Shown piece by piece: positions 8,623 to 17,508 of a stretch of 64,000 nt of DNA. Every line of letters starts with the position of its first letter. The stretch's first letter is position 1. The notes beneath the pieces are model-generated. The model ran no database searches and had not been told where the DNA came from. It worked only from the letters and a program-made list of their open reading frames with translations. The position numbers were made by a program, and so were the translations under genes. Origin of the DNA: Autumnicola musiva (GTDB taxonomy: Bacteria; Bacteroidota; Bacteroidia; Flavobacteriales; Flavobacteriaceae); assembly GCF_031846585.1 (NCBI RefSeq), contig NZ_JAVRHK010000002.1, positions 62,001 through 126,000 of the forward strand, given 5' to 3'.

Positions 8623-9681
8623 ATGGTAGATTATATTGTTGTTGGACTGGGATTAAGTGGCCTTGCAGTCACCTCTCATCTTGCTGGGAGGGGAAAGAGC
8701 TTTCTTGTTTATGAAGATTCCTCTCAAAATTCTTCTCTGGTTGCTGGTGGAATATTTAACCCGGTGATTCTTAAACGTTTTACCCTGGCCTGGAACGCAG
8801 GTGAGCAGTTAAAAAAGGCTATTCCCTTCTATCAGCAATTTGAAAAAAAATATAATCGTCAATTTGTCAATTTTTGGGATATATATCGCAGGTTCCATTC
8901 TGCCGAAGAACAAAACAACTGGTTTGCTGCAGCTGATAAGCCCGGGCTGGAAAAATTTTTGGATACAAATCTCATTAAGCAGCTCAACTCTAATATTTCC
9001 GCAGATTTTTCCTTCGGAAGAGTCAGGTATACAGGAAATATAGAAACGGAAGCCTTGCTGGAAAATTACCGTAGGGATCTCGGGAATGCAGGCCATCTAA
9101 AAAGCGAACGCTTTACTTATAACCAACTGGAAATTTCAGAAGATTACTTCAGCTATAAAGGCTTAAAAGCTAAACGCATAATTTTTTGCGAAGGTTATGG
9201 AATTAAGAAAAATCCTTTCTTCAGTTATCTTCCGTTAAGAGGAAATAAAGGGGAATATATAATTATTAGGGCAGAAGGGCTTCAGCTGGATAAAGCGGTA
9301 AAATCTTCAGTTTTTCTTATGCCACTTGGAAACGATCTTTATAAAGTTGGTGCGACTTATAACAATATGGATAAAACCCAATCTCCTACTAGAGAAGCAA
9401 GGGAGAAACTTACGGCAGAAGTAGAGAAGTTTATCAATTGCAAATATAAAATTATAGAACAGGTAGCCGGAATACGTCCAGCCACGGCAGATAGGAAACC
9501 ATTGGTGGGTAAGCATCCTGAAATAAATAATATGTTTTGCTGCAATGGTTTTGGAAGCCGCGGCGTCCTAATTGCTCCAACAGCTTCAGGAGAGTTAATT
9601 GATTATATAGAAGGGAATGCTGAAATTTCACCTGAAATGGACCTGCAACGGTTTAACAGAAAACATTATAAAAAGAATTAA
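8623..9681 (+). CDS. FAD-dependent oxidoreductase (DAO/glycine-oxidase family)
   Basis: Flavoenzyme of the D-amino-acid oxidase superfamily; substrate unknown. The N-terminal Rossmann motif DYIVVGLGLSGLAVTSHL (GxGxxG, residues 3-20) binds FAD. VAGGIFNPV near residue 40 and the C-terminal GIRPATADRKPLVG and GFGSRGVLIAP stretches (residues 284-320) are typical of the family's second FAD contact. Length 352 aa. No signal peptide, so cytoplasmic. Its stop codon overlaps the convergent DUF983 gene by 4 bp. Confidence 0.85.
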   Translation: MVDYIVVGLGLSGLAVTSHLAGRGKSFLVYEDSSQNSSLVAGGIFNPVILKRFTLAWNAGEQLKKAIPFYQQFEKKYNRQFVNFWDIYRRFHSAEEQNNWFAAADKPGLEKFLDTNLIKQLNSNISADFSFGRVRYTGNIETEALLENYRRDLGNAGHLKSERFTYNQLEISEDYFSYKGLKAKRIIFCEGYGIKKNPFFSYLPLRGNKGEYIIIRAEGLQLDKAVKSSVFLMPLGNDLYKVGATYNNMDKTQSPTREAREKLTAEVEKFINCKYKIIEQVAGIRPATADRKPLVGKHPEINNMFCCNGFGSRGVLIAPTASGELIDYIEGNAEISPEMDLQRFNRKHYKKN

Positions 9682-10064
9682 GATTTTCCTGCTTCTTTTT
9701 TATAGCTGAAGAAAAAGTTAATCCAGATATTTCTGGACAACCTCATGATCACAGGCATAAATAAAATCAGCGTGCCTACAATGGCAAAAAATGAAGTTAA
9801 CGGGGTTGAATTCAGAAACACATAAGAAACAACAAAAGCGGCAACCGAAAAGGCCACGCCCACGGCGTAGCTCACATACATGGCACCATAAAAAAAGGAA
9901 GGTTCAATTTTATATTTTGTCCTGCAGTTAGAGCAGCGCTCATGCATTTCGAAAATTTTTCCCATTTTATAGGGATTAGGTTCCTTATACATACTCTCCT
10001 CATGGCATACCGGGCAGGTTCCTGTTAAAATGCTGTAAAGCTTGGTTCCTTTTAAAAATTTCAT
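9678..10064 (-). CDS. DUF983 zinc-ribbon membrane protein
   Basis: Small membrane protein of unknown role, 128 aa. Two Cys pairs (CPVC at residues 17-20, CSNC near 44-47) form a predicted zinc ribbon before two or three membrane helices (about residues 60-85 and 90-110). Convergent with the FAD oxidoreductase, sharing the tail-to-tail TTAA. Confidence 0.8.
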   Translation of the reverse strand: MKFLKGTKLYSILTGTCPVCHEESMYKEPNPYKMGKIFEMHERCSNCRTKYKIEPSFFYGAMYVSYAVGVAFSVAAFVVSYVFLNSTPLTSFFAIVGTLILFMPVIMRLSRNIWINFFFSYKKEAGKS

Positions 10065-10204
10065 CTTGGGAATTTAGTAGTGAATCAGCCAGCATTAAAT
10101 TTTGCTCCGGCCTTATGTTATTGAAAAAAGGCATTTTAGTGCCACTGTATCATTTTTTTTGCATGACAAATTTAAGCATCTTTGCAAAAATTTAATCAAA
10201 TTTC

Positions 10205-12124
10205 ATGCTTAACATACACAATCTTTCTGTCTCCTTTAATGGAGAATATCTTTTTGAAGAAATCACTTTTAGGCTTGGTGCCGGAGACCGGGTTGGGCTC
10301 ATTGGAAAAAACGGAGCCGGGAAGTCTACTATGTTGCGGATAATTTCAGGGGAACAGGAATATGATACCGGAAGTATTGCCAAAGACAAGGAGCTGAAGA
10401 TTGGCTTCTTAAAACAAGACATAGATTTTGTAAAAGGTCGTACTGTAATCCAGGAGGCACAACAGGCTTTTGAAGAAATCAAAAAAATGGAGAAGCAGAT
10501 AGATGGTATTAATGAACAACTTGCCACCCGTACCGATTATGAAAGTGAAAGTTATACGCAGCTTATTCAGGATTTAAGCGAACTTACGCATCAGTATGAA
10601 ATAATTGGTGGCTATAACTATGAAGGAGAGACTGAAAAAGTTTTGCTGGGACTTGGTTTTAAGAGGGAGGATTTTAGTAAACTTACCGATACATTTTCTG
10701 GAGGCTGGAGAATGAGGATAGAACTTGCCAAACTATTGCTTCAGAGCAATGATATTCTGCTTCTGGATGAGCCCACCAACCACCTGGATATTGAAAGTAT
10801 TATTTGGCTGGAATCTTTTCTGAACAATTATCCCGGCTGTGTAATTCTTGTTTCACACGATAAAATGTTCCTGGATAACGTATCTAACAGGACTATAGAA
10901 ATAAGCCTTGGTAAAATTTATGATTTCAAGAAGCCGTATTCTGAATTCATGGAATTACGGGAGGAGCTTAGGGAGCAACAACTGGCTGCGCAAAAAAATC
11001 AGCAGAAGGAAATTGAGCAAACAGAAAAGCTAATCGATAAATTCCGTGCAAAAGCTTCAAAGGCTTCTATGGCACAATCTCTTATAAAAAAATTAGATAA
11101 AATTAACCGGATTGAAGTTGATGAGGATGATAATGCGGTAATGAATATAAGTTTTCCAATTTCAATACAACCCGGGAAAGTAGTGGTAGAGGCGGGGCAT
11201 GTTGGAAAATCTTATGGCGATAAACAGGTGCTGGAAGATATAAACCTGCTCATAGAGCGCGGTAGCAAAATTGCTTTTGTAGGGCAGAACGGTCAGGGCA
11301 AAACCACCTTAGCCAAAATTATTATAGATGAAATTCCACACAAAGGGGAGCTGAAGTTGGGACATAATGTGCAGGTAGGTTATTTTGCTCAAAATCAGGC
11401 AGATTATCTAGATGGAGAGAAGACTGTTCATGATATTATGGTAGACTCGGCTAACGAGAAAAACCGTAGTAAAGTCAGGGATATGCTGGGTTCGTTTTTA
11501 TTCCGTGGAGATGAAGTGGATAAAAAAGTTAAAGTGTTATCCGGGGGAGAGCGTAACCGTCTTGCCCTTTGCAAACTTATGTTACAGCCTTTTAATGTGC
11601 TGGTAATGGATGAGCCTACGAACCACCTGGATATTAAATCTAAAAACGTCCTGAAAGAGGCATTGAGGAAATTTGAAGGTACTTTGATTTTGGTTTCTCA
11701 CGACAGGGATTTTCTGCAGGGTTTAACTTCCAGAGTTTATGAGTTTAAGAACCACAATGTAAAGGAGTATCTTGGGGATATAGATTATTATCTGGAACAA
11801 AGGCAGTTTGAAGACATGCGTGCAGTAGAAAAACGGGAAAAACAAAAGACCCATGCTGAGGAGAGGAAGGAAGAGCCTGCAAAGCAGTCTTATGAAGATC
11901 AGAAAAAAATGAAATCACTTAACAACAGGTTGAGTAAGGCCGAAGCGAAAATCACGAAGCTGGAGAAGGATTTAAAGGAGAAAGACATTGAGTTGGCTAC
12001 GAATTATGAAGATACCATGGCAAAACCCGATTTTCTGAAAAAATACAATCAGAAGAAAACTGAATTGGAAAAGTCAATGAAAGAATGGGAATCTATCCAG
12101 CAGGATTTAGATAAAATGAGTTGA
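10205..12124 (+). CDS. ABC-F family ATPase (Uup/EttA type)
   Basis: Soluble ABC protein with two nucleotide-binding domains and no membrane part; ABC-F proteins act on the ribosome. Domain 1 has Walker A GKNGAGKST (about residue 35), a signature-like SGGWRMR and Walker B LLLDEPTNHLD. Domain 2 has GQNGQGKTT, LSGGERNRLALCKLML and VMDEPTNHLD. A linker near residues 240-300 and a charged C-terminal coiled coil (about 530-639) fit the Uup branch. Length 639 aa. Whether it acts as a translation factor or in DNA repair cannot be decided from sequence. Confidence 0.93.
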   Translation: MLNIHNLSVSFNGEYLFEEITFRLGAGDRVGLIGKNGAGKSTMLRIISGEQEYDTGSIAKDKELKIGFLKQDIDFVKGRTVIQEAQQAFEEIKKMEKQIDGINEQLATRTDYESESYTQLIQDLSELTHQYEIIGGYNYEGETEKVLLGLGFKREDFSKLTDTFSGGWRMRIELAKLLLQSNDILLLDEPTNHLDIESIIWLESFLNNYPGCVILVSHDKMFLDNVSNRTIEISLGKIYDFKKPYSEFMELREELREQQLAAQKNQQKEIEQTEKLIDKFRAKASKASMAQSLIKKLDKINRIEVDEDDNAVMNISFPISIQPGKVVVEAGHVGKSYGDKQVLEDINLLIERGSKIAFVGQNGQGKTTLAKIIIDEIPHKGELKLGHNVQVGYFAQNQADYLDGEKTVHDIMVDSANEKNRSKVRDMLGSFLFRGDEVDKKVKVLSGGERNRLALCKLMLQPFNVLVMDEPTNHLDIKSKNVLKEALRKFEGTLILVSHDRDFLQGLTSRVYEFKNHNVKEYLGDIDYYLEQRQFEDMRAVEKREKQKTHAEERKEEPAKQSYEDQKKMKSLNNRLSKAEAKITKLEKDLKEKDIELATNYEDTMAKPDFLKKYNQKKTELEKSMKEWESIQQDLDKMS

Positions 12125-12169
12125 CCTTCTGAAGTAAAAATTAAGCACCTCTCCCATTAAATTATAGTT

Positions 12170-12352
12170 ATGGAGGAAAAATTTTTTCAATGTCCTTATT
12201 GTTGGATGGAAATTTCTGTACTTCTGGATCCTTCCGTAGGAAATCAGAAATATATTGAAGATTGTGAAAACTGTTGTAATCCTATTGAATTCAGTGTTGC
12301 TTTCGAAAATGGGATTTTAACGAACTTTAATGTATCTAATATAGAACAGTAG
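12170..12352 (+). CDS. CPXCG-motif cysteine-rich protein
   Basis: A 60-residue protein with two Cys pairs, CPYC (residues 8-11) and CENC followed by a fifth Cys, spaced as a zinc ribbon. It matches the small CPXCG cysteine-rich family; function unknown. It lies 45 bp after the ABC-F gene. Confidence 0.8.
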   Translation: MEEKFFQCPYCWMEISVLLDPSVGNQKYIEDCENCCNPIEFSVAFENGILTNFNVSNIEQ

Positions 12353-12413
12353 ACCTCTTTTATCTTCTTCAAGCATATAAAATGCTTAAATTTGAAAGGA
12401 AAACACATAAATA

Positions 12414-12767
12414 ATGCTGGACACCTTTAGTTTTGCCGATCATATCGTTGGAGTTATTATTGATTCCCACCTGGATAAAGATACTACCGAGTCTTTGCAG
12501 CAAAAATTGCTGGAAAAATTAAAAAAGCATCAAAGGGTAAATCTTTTTGTTGAAGTACAAAAAGAAAGCGAGATCTCCGCAGATGCCTTTATAAAGAACA
12601 TGCAATTTAACTTCAAGCATATTGGGGAATTTCACAAAATTGCCATTGTAAGTGATATAAACTGGTTGAAAGGAGCAATGTCTTTAAAAGATATAGTTGT
12701 AGAAGCCAATATTGAAACTTTTCCACATAAGGACAGGCTAAAAGCGTTGAATTGGATTTCGGAATAA
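12414..12767 (+). CDS. SpoIIAA/STAS-like protein
   Basis: A 117-residue cytoplasmic protein resembling the SpoIIAA-like (DUF3478) branch of the STAS/SEC14 fold. It has an alternating beta/alpha pattern, IAIVSDINWLKGA in the middle and a C-terminal AxxWI-type ending (ALNWISE). The role in this family is unclear; anti-anti-sigma function is not implied. Last protein gene before the tRNA. Confidence 0.75.
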   Translation: MLDTFSFADHIVGVIIDSHLDKDTTESLQQKLLEKLKKHQRVNLFVEVQKESEISADAFIKNMQFNFKHIGEFHKIAIVSDINWLKGAMSLKDIVVEANIETFPHKDRLKALNWISE

Positions 12768-12823
12768 ATTTCTTAAAAAGTTTTTGCAAACTCAAATTCT
12801 ATTGTATATTTGCCATCCAATAT

Positions 12824-12896
<73 letters not shown>

Positions 12897-12907
12897 CTAG
12901 AAAAGAC

Positions 12908-12940
12908 AAGGCTTCACAGAAATGTGAAGCCTTTTTTTAT
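12908..12940 (+). terminator. Terminator after tRNA-fMet
   Basis: A perfect 11-bp stem (12908-12918 with 12923-12933) with a GAAA loop, followed by T residues. Confidence 0.9.
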
Positions 12941-13265
12941 GGTGTGGGTACAACATAGGTACAACATTTTAGTGTTTTGATAGTCACATTCTTATTGAAG
13001 TTAATTACCTCTTTTTGTGTTTAAATCCTATGAATTCTTAGGTAAAATAATATATTTCAATAAGCAGCAAACTTATTCTTCGTTAGAGGGTTTTATTATA
13101 ATACAATATCCACGCAAGGTAAACTCGTAAAATACACCCATCAAAAGACTACAGCATAAAGCCATCGCGCCATCCTACACTTATTTATTCCGTTTCCTTT
13201 TGAGCTGAGATTTTAGCTTCCGTTTGGGTTATGCTCAAATATTGTTTAATCTAAATTCAAAAGCT
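12941..13265. other. Gene-free left end of the ICE
   Basis: About 320 bp without a plausible gene. It contains two copies of GGTACAACAT (12947-12956 and 12958-12967) in tandem with a 1-bp spacer. Such repeats next to a tRNA could be recombinase or excisionase arm sites (inference). Nothing else stands out. Confidence 0.5.
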
Positions 13266-14102
13266 ATGTATTTACAAAATTTGCAACAGGATGAAATCTT
13301 TGTTCCATCAGAAATGAAATCCTTAAAAAGTCTGACCCAGATGGAATCCCGACGAGGGCTTGAAAATGCCATTATATCAAACGGCAAAATCGTCAATGTG
13401 GTATCGAATAGCTACGGACACATTCCGAATCAACTATTCTTCAAGAAAGCTGAAGAAATGCTGACCGATGCACAACTGAATTTCCACAAACGCACCATCA
13501 ATAAAAACGACAGGTCGTTTATTACTGACTTTATTATCGATGACAAAAGCCAGTTTACAGTCAAAAATGATGAGGACTTGATACTACCGATGCTTCGGTT
13601 TAAAAATTCTTATGATGGAAGTGAGAAGACCTCTGGCCACTTCGGGTTTTATAGAGAGGTTTGTTCAAATGGTCTGCACGTTTCACAAGTGGAAATTGAG
13701 TTTTCCATCAAGCACAGTAAGAACAATACTCACCTAATTATGCCGAGGCTAAAAAATCTGTTCGATAAATTTCTGACTAATGAATTCTATACCATTACCA
13801 AGAATTTCGACAAGATGAAGGAATTTAAAATCATCGACATACAGGAATTTGTGAAGGCGATTCTCCACAGAACAAAATTGTTTAGATACGAATGTAGCGA
13901 CAAGAATAGCGGCCCATCAAAAAAGTCTCGTGAAGTCATCGAAATCTTAAACTACGAAGCATTGTTGCTCAATGAAGAACCAAATCTTTGGTTGGGCTAC
14001 AATGCATTCAATTCAGTACTACACAACGTCCTAAAGAAAAGCTTTGGCCAACAAGAACGGTTGGATAAAAAGCTGTTTGATGAAGTCTATGCTATGGCAT
14101 AA
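13266..14102 (+). CDS. DUF932 phage/plasmid-like protein
   Basis: Conserved ICE and plasmid protein of unknown function, 278 aa from the ATG at 13266. An in-frame TTG at 13224 would add 14 residues, but the ATG start MYLQNLQQDEIF fits the family better. Recognisable stretches are GKIVNVVSNSYGHIPN near residue 40 and a central SGHFGFYREVCSNGLHV near residue 125. It begins the + strand ICE block ahead of ssb and radC. Confidence 0.75.
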   Translation: MYLQNLQQDEIFVPSEMKSLKSLTQMESRRGLENAIISNGKIVNVVSNSYGHIPNQLFFKKAEEMLTDAQLNFHKRTINKNDRSFITDFIIDDKSQFTVKNDEDLILPMLRFKNSYDGSEKTSGHFGFYREVCSNGLHVSQVEIEFSIKHSKNNTHLIMPRLKNLFDKFLTNEFYTITKNFDKMKEFKIIDIQEFVKAILHRTKLFRYECSDKNSGPSKKSREVIEILNYEALLLNEEPNLWLGYNAFNSVLHNVLKKSFGQQERLDKKLFDEVYAMA

Positions 14103-14761
14103 AATAAATAAAGGTTTATCCAGTACCTCAAACTGGATGGCTAAGTATATAACAGACGGTTACACCCAAACCCACTCAGCACATTCCCCTGCATTTCGCG
14201 AAAAGCTTCATTACGGGCAAAGAGCTTCACTAGAAAGGTCTTGGACACAATCCCCAATTTCAGCTTTCCATTCCGTTAACCCTTCCCGCTATGCAGGGAA
14301 GGAACACTACATTCCCGAGCCGAAATCGTGAAGTAAGTCCGCTAAATAGAATTCCATTTATTCATTTGATGCTACTTCCTATGTTTTAATATTTCACAAA
14401 CGCCTTTAGAATTACTCCCGCACCCTCACTGTCCCTCCCTTTTTTTAATAGCAAAATACCAACATTCGGAAGTTGAACGCACTGCATAAGCCAGTCGTAC
14501 CTCCTTTTTATAAGTCCTTATCAATTCCAAATATTGAAAATGTATCAGCAACAAAAAAAGGAAACAGCGAGGGCGCTATAGGAAGTAAATCTAAAATGAA
14601 TCTTATGAAATCTTATAAAAACATTCAAAAGGAAGTCGCACCAAAAAAAACAAAAAAGGAAAACGCTCCAGATATAATAAGTAAATTATTTAAGAAAATA
14701 ATAAAGCAAACTATCTGAAAGGTTCAGGTGGCATAATTAGTAATCTTTAAATCTTTTAATC
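14103..14761. other. Mostly non-coding gap between DUF932 and ssb
   Basis: About 660 bp. It contains the palindrome TTTCGCGAAA (14194-14203) and one weak ORF (14473-14718). A second TTTCGCGAAA lies at 16425-16434. No RNA gene or terminator is obvious. Confidence 0.4.
14473..14718 (+). CDS. Weak small ORF, basic, unknown
   Basis: 81 codons from a TTG start; a shorter start is ATG Met42. Very Lys-rich with no recognised motif. It reads in the same direction as ssb, 43 bp upstream of it. Could be a small ICE protein or chance. Confidence 0.25.
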   Translation: MNALHKPVVPPFYKSLSIPNIENVSATKKGNSEGAIGSKSKMNLMKSYKNIQKEVAPKKTKKENAPDIISKLFKKIIKQTI

Positions 14762-15112
14762 ATGAGTACTTTAAAAAATCACGTACAGTTAATTGGAAAT
14801 GTTGGACAGGATCCACAAATCACGAACCTCGAAAGCGGTAAAAAAGTTGCCCGTTTTTCACTCGCCACTAATGAGTTTTATAAAAATGAAAAAGGCGAAA
14901 AAATACAGAATACCGAATGGCACACTATCGTGGCCTGGGGAAAAACTGCAGAAATTATTGAAAAATATGCCGGAAAGGGTAAAGAGATTGGAGTAGCTGG
15001 AAAACTTAAATCCCGTAGCTATGAGGATAAAGATGGAGTAAAACGGTATGTAACCGAAGTAGAAGCCAACGAAATTCTTTTACTAGGTGTAAAAAATGGC
15101 GATAGCCAGTAA
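14762..15112 (+). CDS. ssb: Single-stranded DNA-binding protein (ICE-borne)
   Basis: OB-fold protein coating single-stranded DNA, expected to help during conjugative replication. The start (STLKNHVQLIGNVGQDPQI) and the NTEWHTIVAWGKTAEIIEKY stretch near residue 50 are diagnostic. At 116 aa it lacks the acidic C-terminal tip of housekeeping SSB, so it may not recruit the usual host partners. Followed by a terminator, then radC. Confidence 0.93.
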   Translation: MSTLKNHVQLIGNVGQDPQITNLESGKKVARFSLATNEFYKNEKGEKIQNTEWHTIVAWGKTAEIIEKYAGKGKEIGVAGKLKSRSYEDKDGVKRYVTEVEANEILLLGVKNGDSQ

Positions 15113-15121
15113 TAATAAAAT

Positions 15122-15160
15122 AAGAGGGCGGGTACTTGTTCACGGTAACGCCCTCTTTTA
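15122..15160 (+). terminator. Terminator after ssb
   Basis: A 9-bp perfect stem (AAGAGGGCG at 15122-15130 with CGCCCTCTT at 15149-15157) with an 18-nt loop, ending in T residues. Confidence 0.75.
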
Positions 15161-15186
15161 ATTATCAACCCTTTAAAAAGTCAATA

Positions 15187-15636
15187 ATGAAAACTAAAGT
15201 TAATGAAATCTCAATAAAATATCAGGGAAATTTTAAAATCTCTCAGGCTCCTAAAATTACTTCTTCGTTAAGTGCATCCGAACTATTATTTAGTGAGTGG
15301 AATAAAGATCAGATAGGACTGCAAGAATGCTTTAAAGTTATGCTTCTTAATAATGCCAATAAGGTTAAAGGAATCTATGAAGTTTCTACGGGTGGAATTA
15401 CCGGCACATTAGTAGATTTGAGAATTCTTTTTGCGGTAGTTCTAAAGAGTTTGACTACCTCTGTTATTTTAGCACATAATCATCCCAGCGGAACTTTAAG
15501 ACCGAGTGAAGCAGATAAAAGGCTTACGGAGAAAATTAAAAATGCTGCTGTGTTATTTGATATCAAAGTCCTAGATCATTTAATTATTACTCCAGACGGT
15601 AATTACTTCTCTTTTGCAGATGAGGGACTGTTATAA
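15187..15636 (+). CDS. radC: RadC-family JAB-domain protein
   Basis: JAB/MPN metalloprotein common on mobile elements, 149 aa from the ATG at 15187. The upstream in-frame start at 15136 lies inside the ssb terminator and is unlikely. The metal motif HNHPSG (near residues 97-102) with a following Asp (SEADKRLT) is intact. The N-terminal helix-hairpin-helix of chromosomal RadC is absent. Function on ICEs is unproven; anti-restriction or DNA repair roles have been suggested. Confidence 0.9.
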   Translation: MKTKVNEISIKYQGNFKISQAPKITSSLSASELLFSEWNKDQIGLQECFKVMLLNNANKVKGIYEVSTGGITGTLVDLRILFAVVLKSLTTSVILAHNHPSGTLRPSEADKRLTEKIKNAAVLFDIKVLDHLIITPDGNYFSFADEGLL

Positions 15637-15657
15637 TAGAACTTCCTTATAAATTCT

Positions 15658-15686
15658 AAAAAGATCTGATTTTTCAGGTCTTTTTT
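15658..15686 (+). terminator. Terminator after radC
   Basis: A 12-bp stem with one mismatch (15658-15669 with 15674-15685) around a TTTT loop, ending in a T tract. Confidence 0.75.
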
Positions 15687-15843
15687 ATGGAATCTATTTT
15701 TCACTGAAATTCCAAAAAATTGTATCTTTAAAAAGCTGAAATTCAGCAGATATAATTTTTATAGCTATCCTAATTTTGACTTTCGCTGATAGCTGTATCC
15801 ATCTATAATTTACAATTTGGAATTATTCGAATTCCGAAAAAAA

Positions 15844-15944
15844 CAATTTGTGTATAAGCAAATTGTATGAAATTTTGTCCGCTGTGCGGACGAAAATGGA
15901 ATAGCAAGAGGGTAACACGCTGAGCGATGTTACGGATTCCATTT
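15844..15944. other. Palindrome cluster, candidate origin of transfer (oriT)
   Basis: Within a 440-bp gene-free stretch before the mobilization genes there are four inverted repeats. They are CAATTTG/CAAATTG (15844-15850, 15859-15865), GTCCGC/GCGGAC with a 3-nt loop (15877-15891), AAATGGAAT/ATTCCATTT (15894-15902, 15936-15944), and nested inside the last GTAACACGC/GCG-A-TGTTAC (15912-15933). Hairpins next to a relaxase gene are typical of oriT. The nick site cannot be placed by eye. Confidence 0.6.
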
Positions 15945-16079
15945 ACGCTTTAATCATCTGATTATTAGTATTTTATAATCAGTCGATATTTTAAAGTTTC
16001 TACAATTTGCGTCAAACAGCTTGAAATAGCCTGTAAACAGGGGTGGATTTACGTCAAATCTTTAAAAAAGCGAAAGAAA

Positions 16080-16460
16080 ATGGATTCATTCATTACAATT
16101 AGGTTTAAACGGAAAACTGCCAAACGTTTTCAAGAATTTTCGAAAACACACTTCAAGTCACATACTGAAGCAATGTCAACTATTCTCGATTTTTTCTTCT
16201 ATAACGAAATATCGCCAAAAGAAAAATTAGGTCCAACGGGACGAACAATTGAAGCAAAACTTTCAAAAAGAATTAATGCAGTTATCGCCATAATGCGAGA
16301 CGTGGAAAAGACACAAACAAAACCCACGGTAGCGATGATTCAATCCCTTTTTGAAACAGAAGAACCTACAAAAAAACCGCTGATTGTAGAGAAGAAATAT
16401 GTCGAAGAAAAAAAGGAAGTACGCTTTCGCGAAAAGCAAAACCCAAGTAACCAACTTTAA
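16080..16460 (+). CDS. BfmA/BtgA-like mobilization accessory protein
   Basis: A 126-residue basic protein that probably binds oriT and assists the relaxase. It starts MDSFITIRFKRKTAKRFQEF, a ribbon-helix-helix-like opening seen in BtgA-type proteins, and has a Lys/Glu-rich C-terminus. It ends 11 bp before the relaxase gene and directly follows the palindrome cluster, the usual order in Bacteroidota mobilization modules. Confidence 0.7.
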   Translation: MDSFITIRFKRKTAKRFQEFSKTHFKSHTEAMSTILDFFFYNEISPKEKLGPTGRTIEAKLSKRINAVIAIMRDVEKTQTKPTVAMIQSLFETEEPTKKPLIVEKKYVEEKKEVRFREKQNPSNQL

Positions 16461-16471
16461 TTTTTTGAACC

Positions 16472-17503
16472 ATGTACATCACAATAACACCTCAAAAGTT
16501 GGGTACTAATTATTCACAAAGTTCAGCTGATTTTGTGGGCTATTTAGAGAAAGAAAACGAGGGTTTAGAACAGCAAGATATGGAACACTTTTTCAATCAA
16601 TATGGCGATGAAATTTCCGCTGAAGAAGTGGTAAAAGAAATCGATGGCAACACCGCAAAATTGAAAAATAAGGAACCCAAGTTTTATTCGATTACGGTCA
16701 GTCCGTCAAAGTACGAATTGCGAAAACTTCAGAACAATAGCCAAGATTTAAAAACCTACACGCGTGAGTTGATGAAGGATTATGTTGCCAGTTTCAATCG
16801 AGAAATTCACGGAAGACCGATAACCATAGATGATATAAAATACTTCGCTAAAATTGAACATCAACGAACCTTTAAAGGAACAGATTTTCAGATTAAAGAG
16901 AATCAACCTTACGCTTCAAAAATTCTTCAGCTAAAAACTGAAATCCGAAATGTTCAAGAAGGAAGAGTTGAAGGAAATTTTAAAAGTATGAAAAGGGAAG
17001 TAGCAAAATTGGAACGCCAAGCACCGCATCAACAAAACGGAAAACGGATTATCCAGGGAATGCGAAAAGATGGATACCAAAGTCATATCCATATCATCGT
17101 TAGCAGAAAGGATGCTTCAAATTCGGTTAGTCTTTCTCCAGGAAGCAAACACAAAGCTTCGGAAGTGGAAATGCACGGTAAAAAGGTAAAGCGCGGTTTT
17201 GATAGAGATACCTTTTTCGCTAAAGCGGAAAAAACGTTTGACAAGACTTTTGACTATAAACGCAACTTTGCAGAAACCTATAAAGCCCGAAAGGATTTTG
17301 TAAAGAATCCTAATCTATACTTCGCCGCCTTGATGAAGTTGCCAGCCAATGAAAAAGCATTGGCTTTCAAAATGATCACAAAAACGGGATTGCCCATAGT
17401 GCCAAGTATTCCAATTAGTCAAGCACAAATTGCACTTCGGGTTTTTAAGCAATTAAGACGTGGTGTAGAAGTGGCCATTAAATCAAGTTCAATAGGGATC
17501 TAA
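16472..17503 (+). CDS. MobB-type relaxase
   Basis: Nicks oriT and pilots single-stranded DNA during conjugation (family role). 343 aa. The N-terminus (MYITITPQKLGTNYSQSSAD) is the conserved family opening. The metal-binding HxH motif (SHIHIIVSRKD, near residues 203-213) is present, with YSITVSPSK near residue 70. The catalytic Tyr cannot be assigned by eye. It sits between the accessory protein and the coupling ATPase, with 5 bp to the latter. Confidence 0.8.
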   Translation: MYITITPQKLGTNYSQSSADFVGYLEKENEGLEQQDMEHFFNQYGDEISAEEVVKEIDGNTAKLKNKEPKFYSITVSPSKYELRKLQNNSQDLKTYTRELMKDYVASFNREIHGRPITIDDIKYFAKIEHQRTFKGTDFQIKENQPYASKILQLKTEIRNVQEGRVEGNFKSMKREVAKLERQAPHQQNGKRIIQGMRKDGYQSHIHIIVSRKDASNSVSLSPGSKHKASEVEMHGKKVKRGFDRDTFFAKAEKTFDKTFDYKRNFAETYKARKDFVKNPNLYFAALMKLPANEKALAFKMITKTGLPIVPSIPISQAQIALRVFKQLRRGVEVAIKSSSIGI

Positions 17504-17508
17504 TTGAT

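Noticed and set aside
13224..13265. Earlier TTG start for the DUF932 protein
   Set aside because: The extra residues look like leader DNA and an ATG with the expected N-terminus is available at 13266.
14044..14331. 95-codon ORF overlapping the end of the DUF932 gene
   Set aside because: It starts with TTG inside the DUF932 gene in another frame, has no motif and odd composition (many Ser, His, Tyr), and no ribosome site; probably chance.
14194..16434. TTTCGCGAAA palindromes (14194 and 16425) as regulatory pair
   Set aside because: One lies within a coding region, and this palindrome is a common repeated word in marine flavobacterial genomes as far as I recall.
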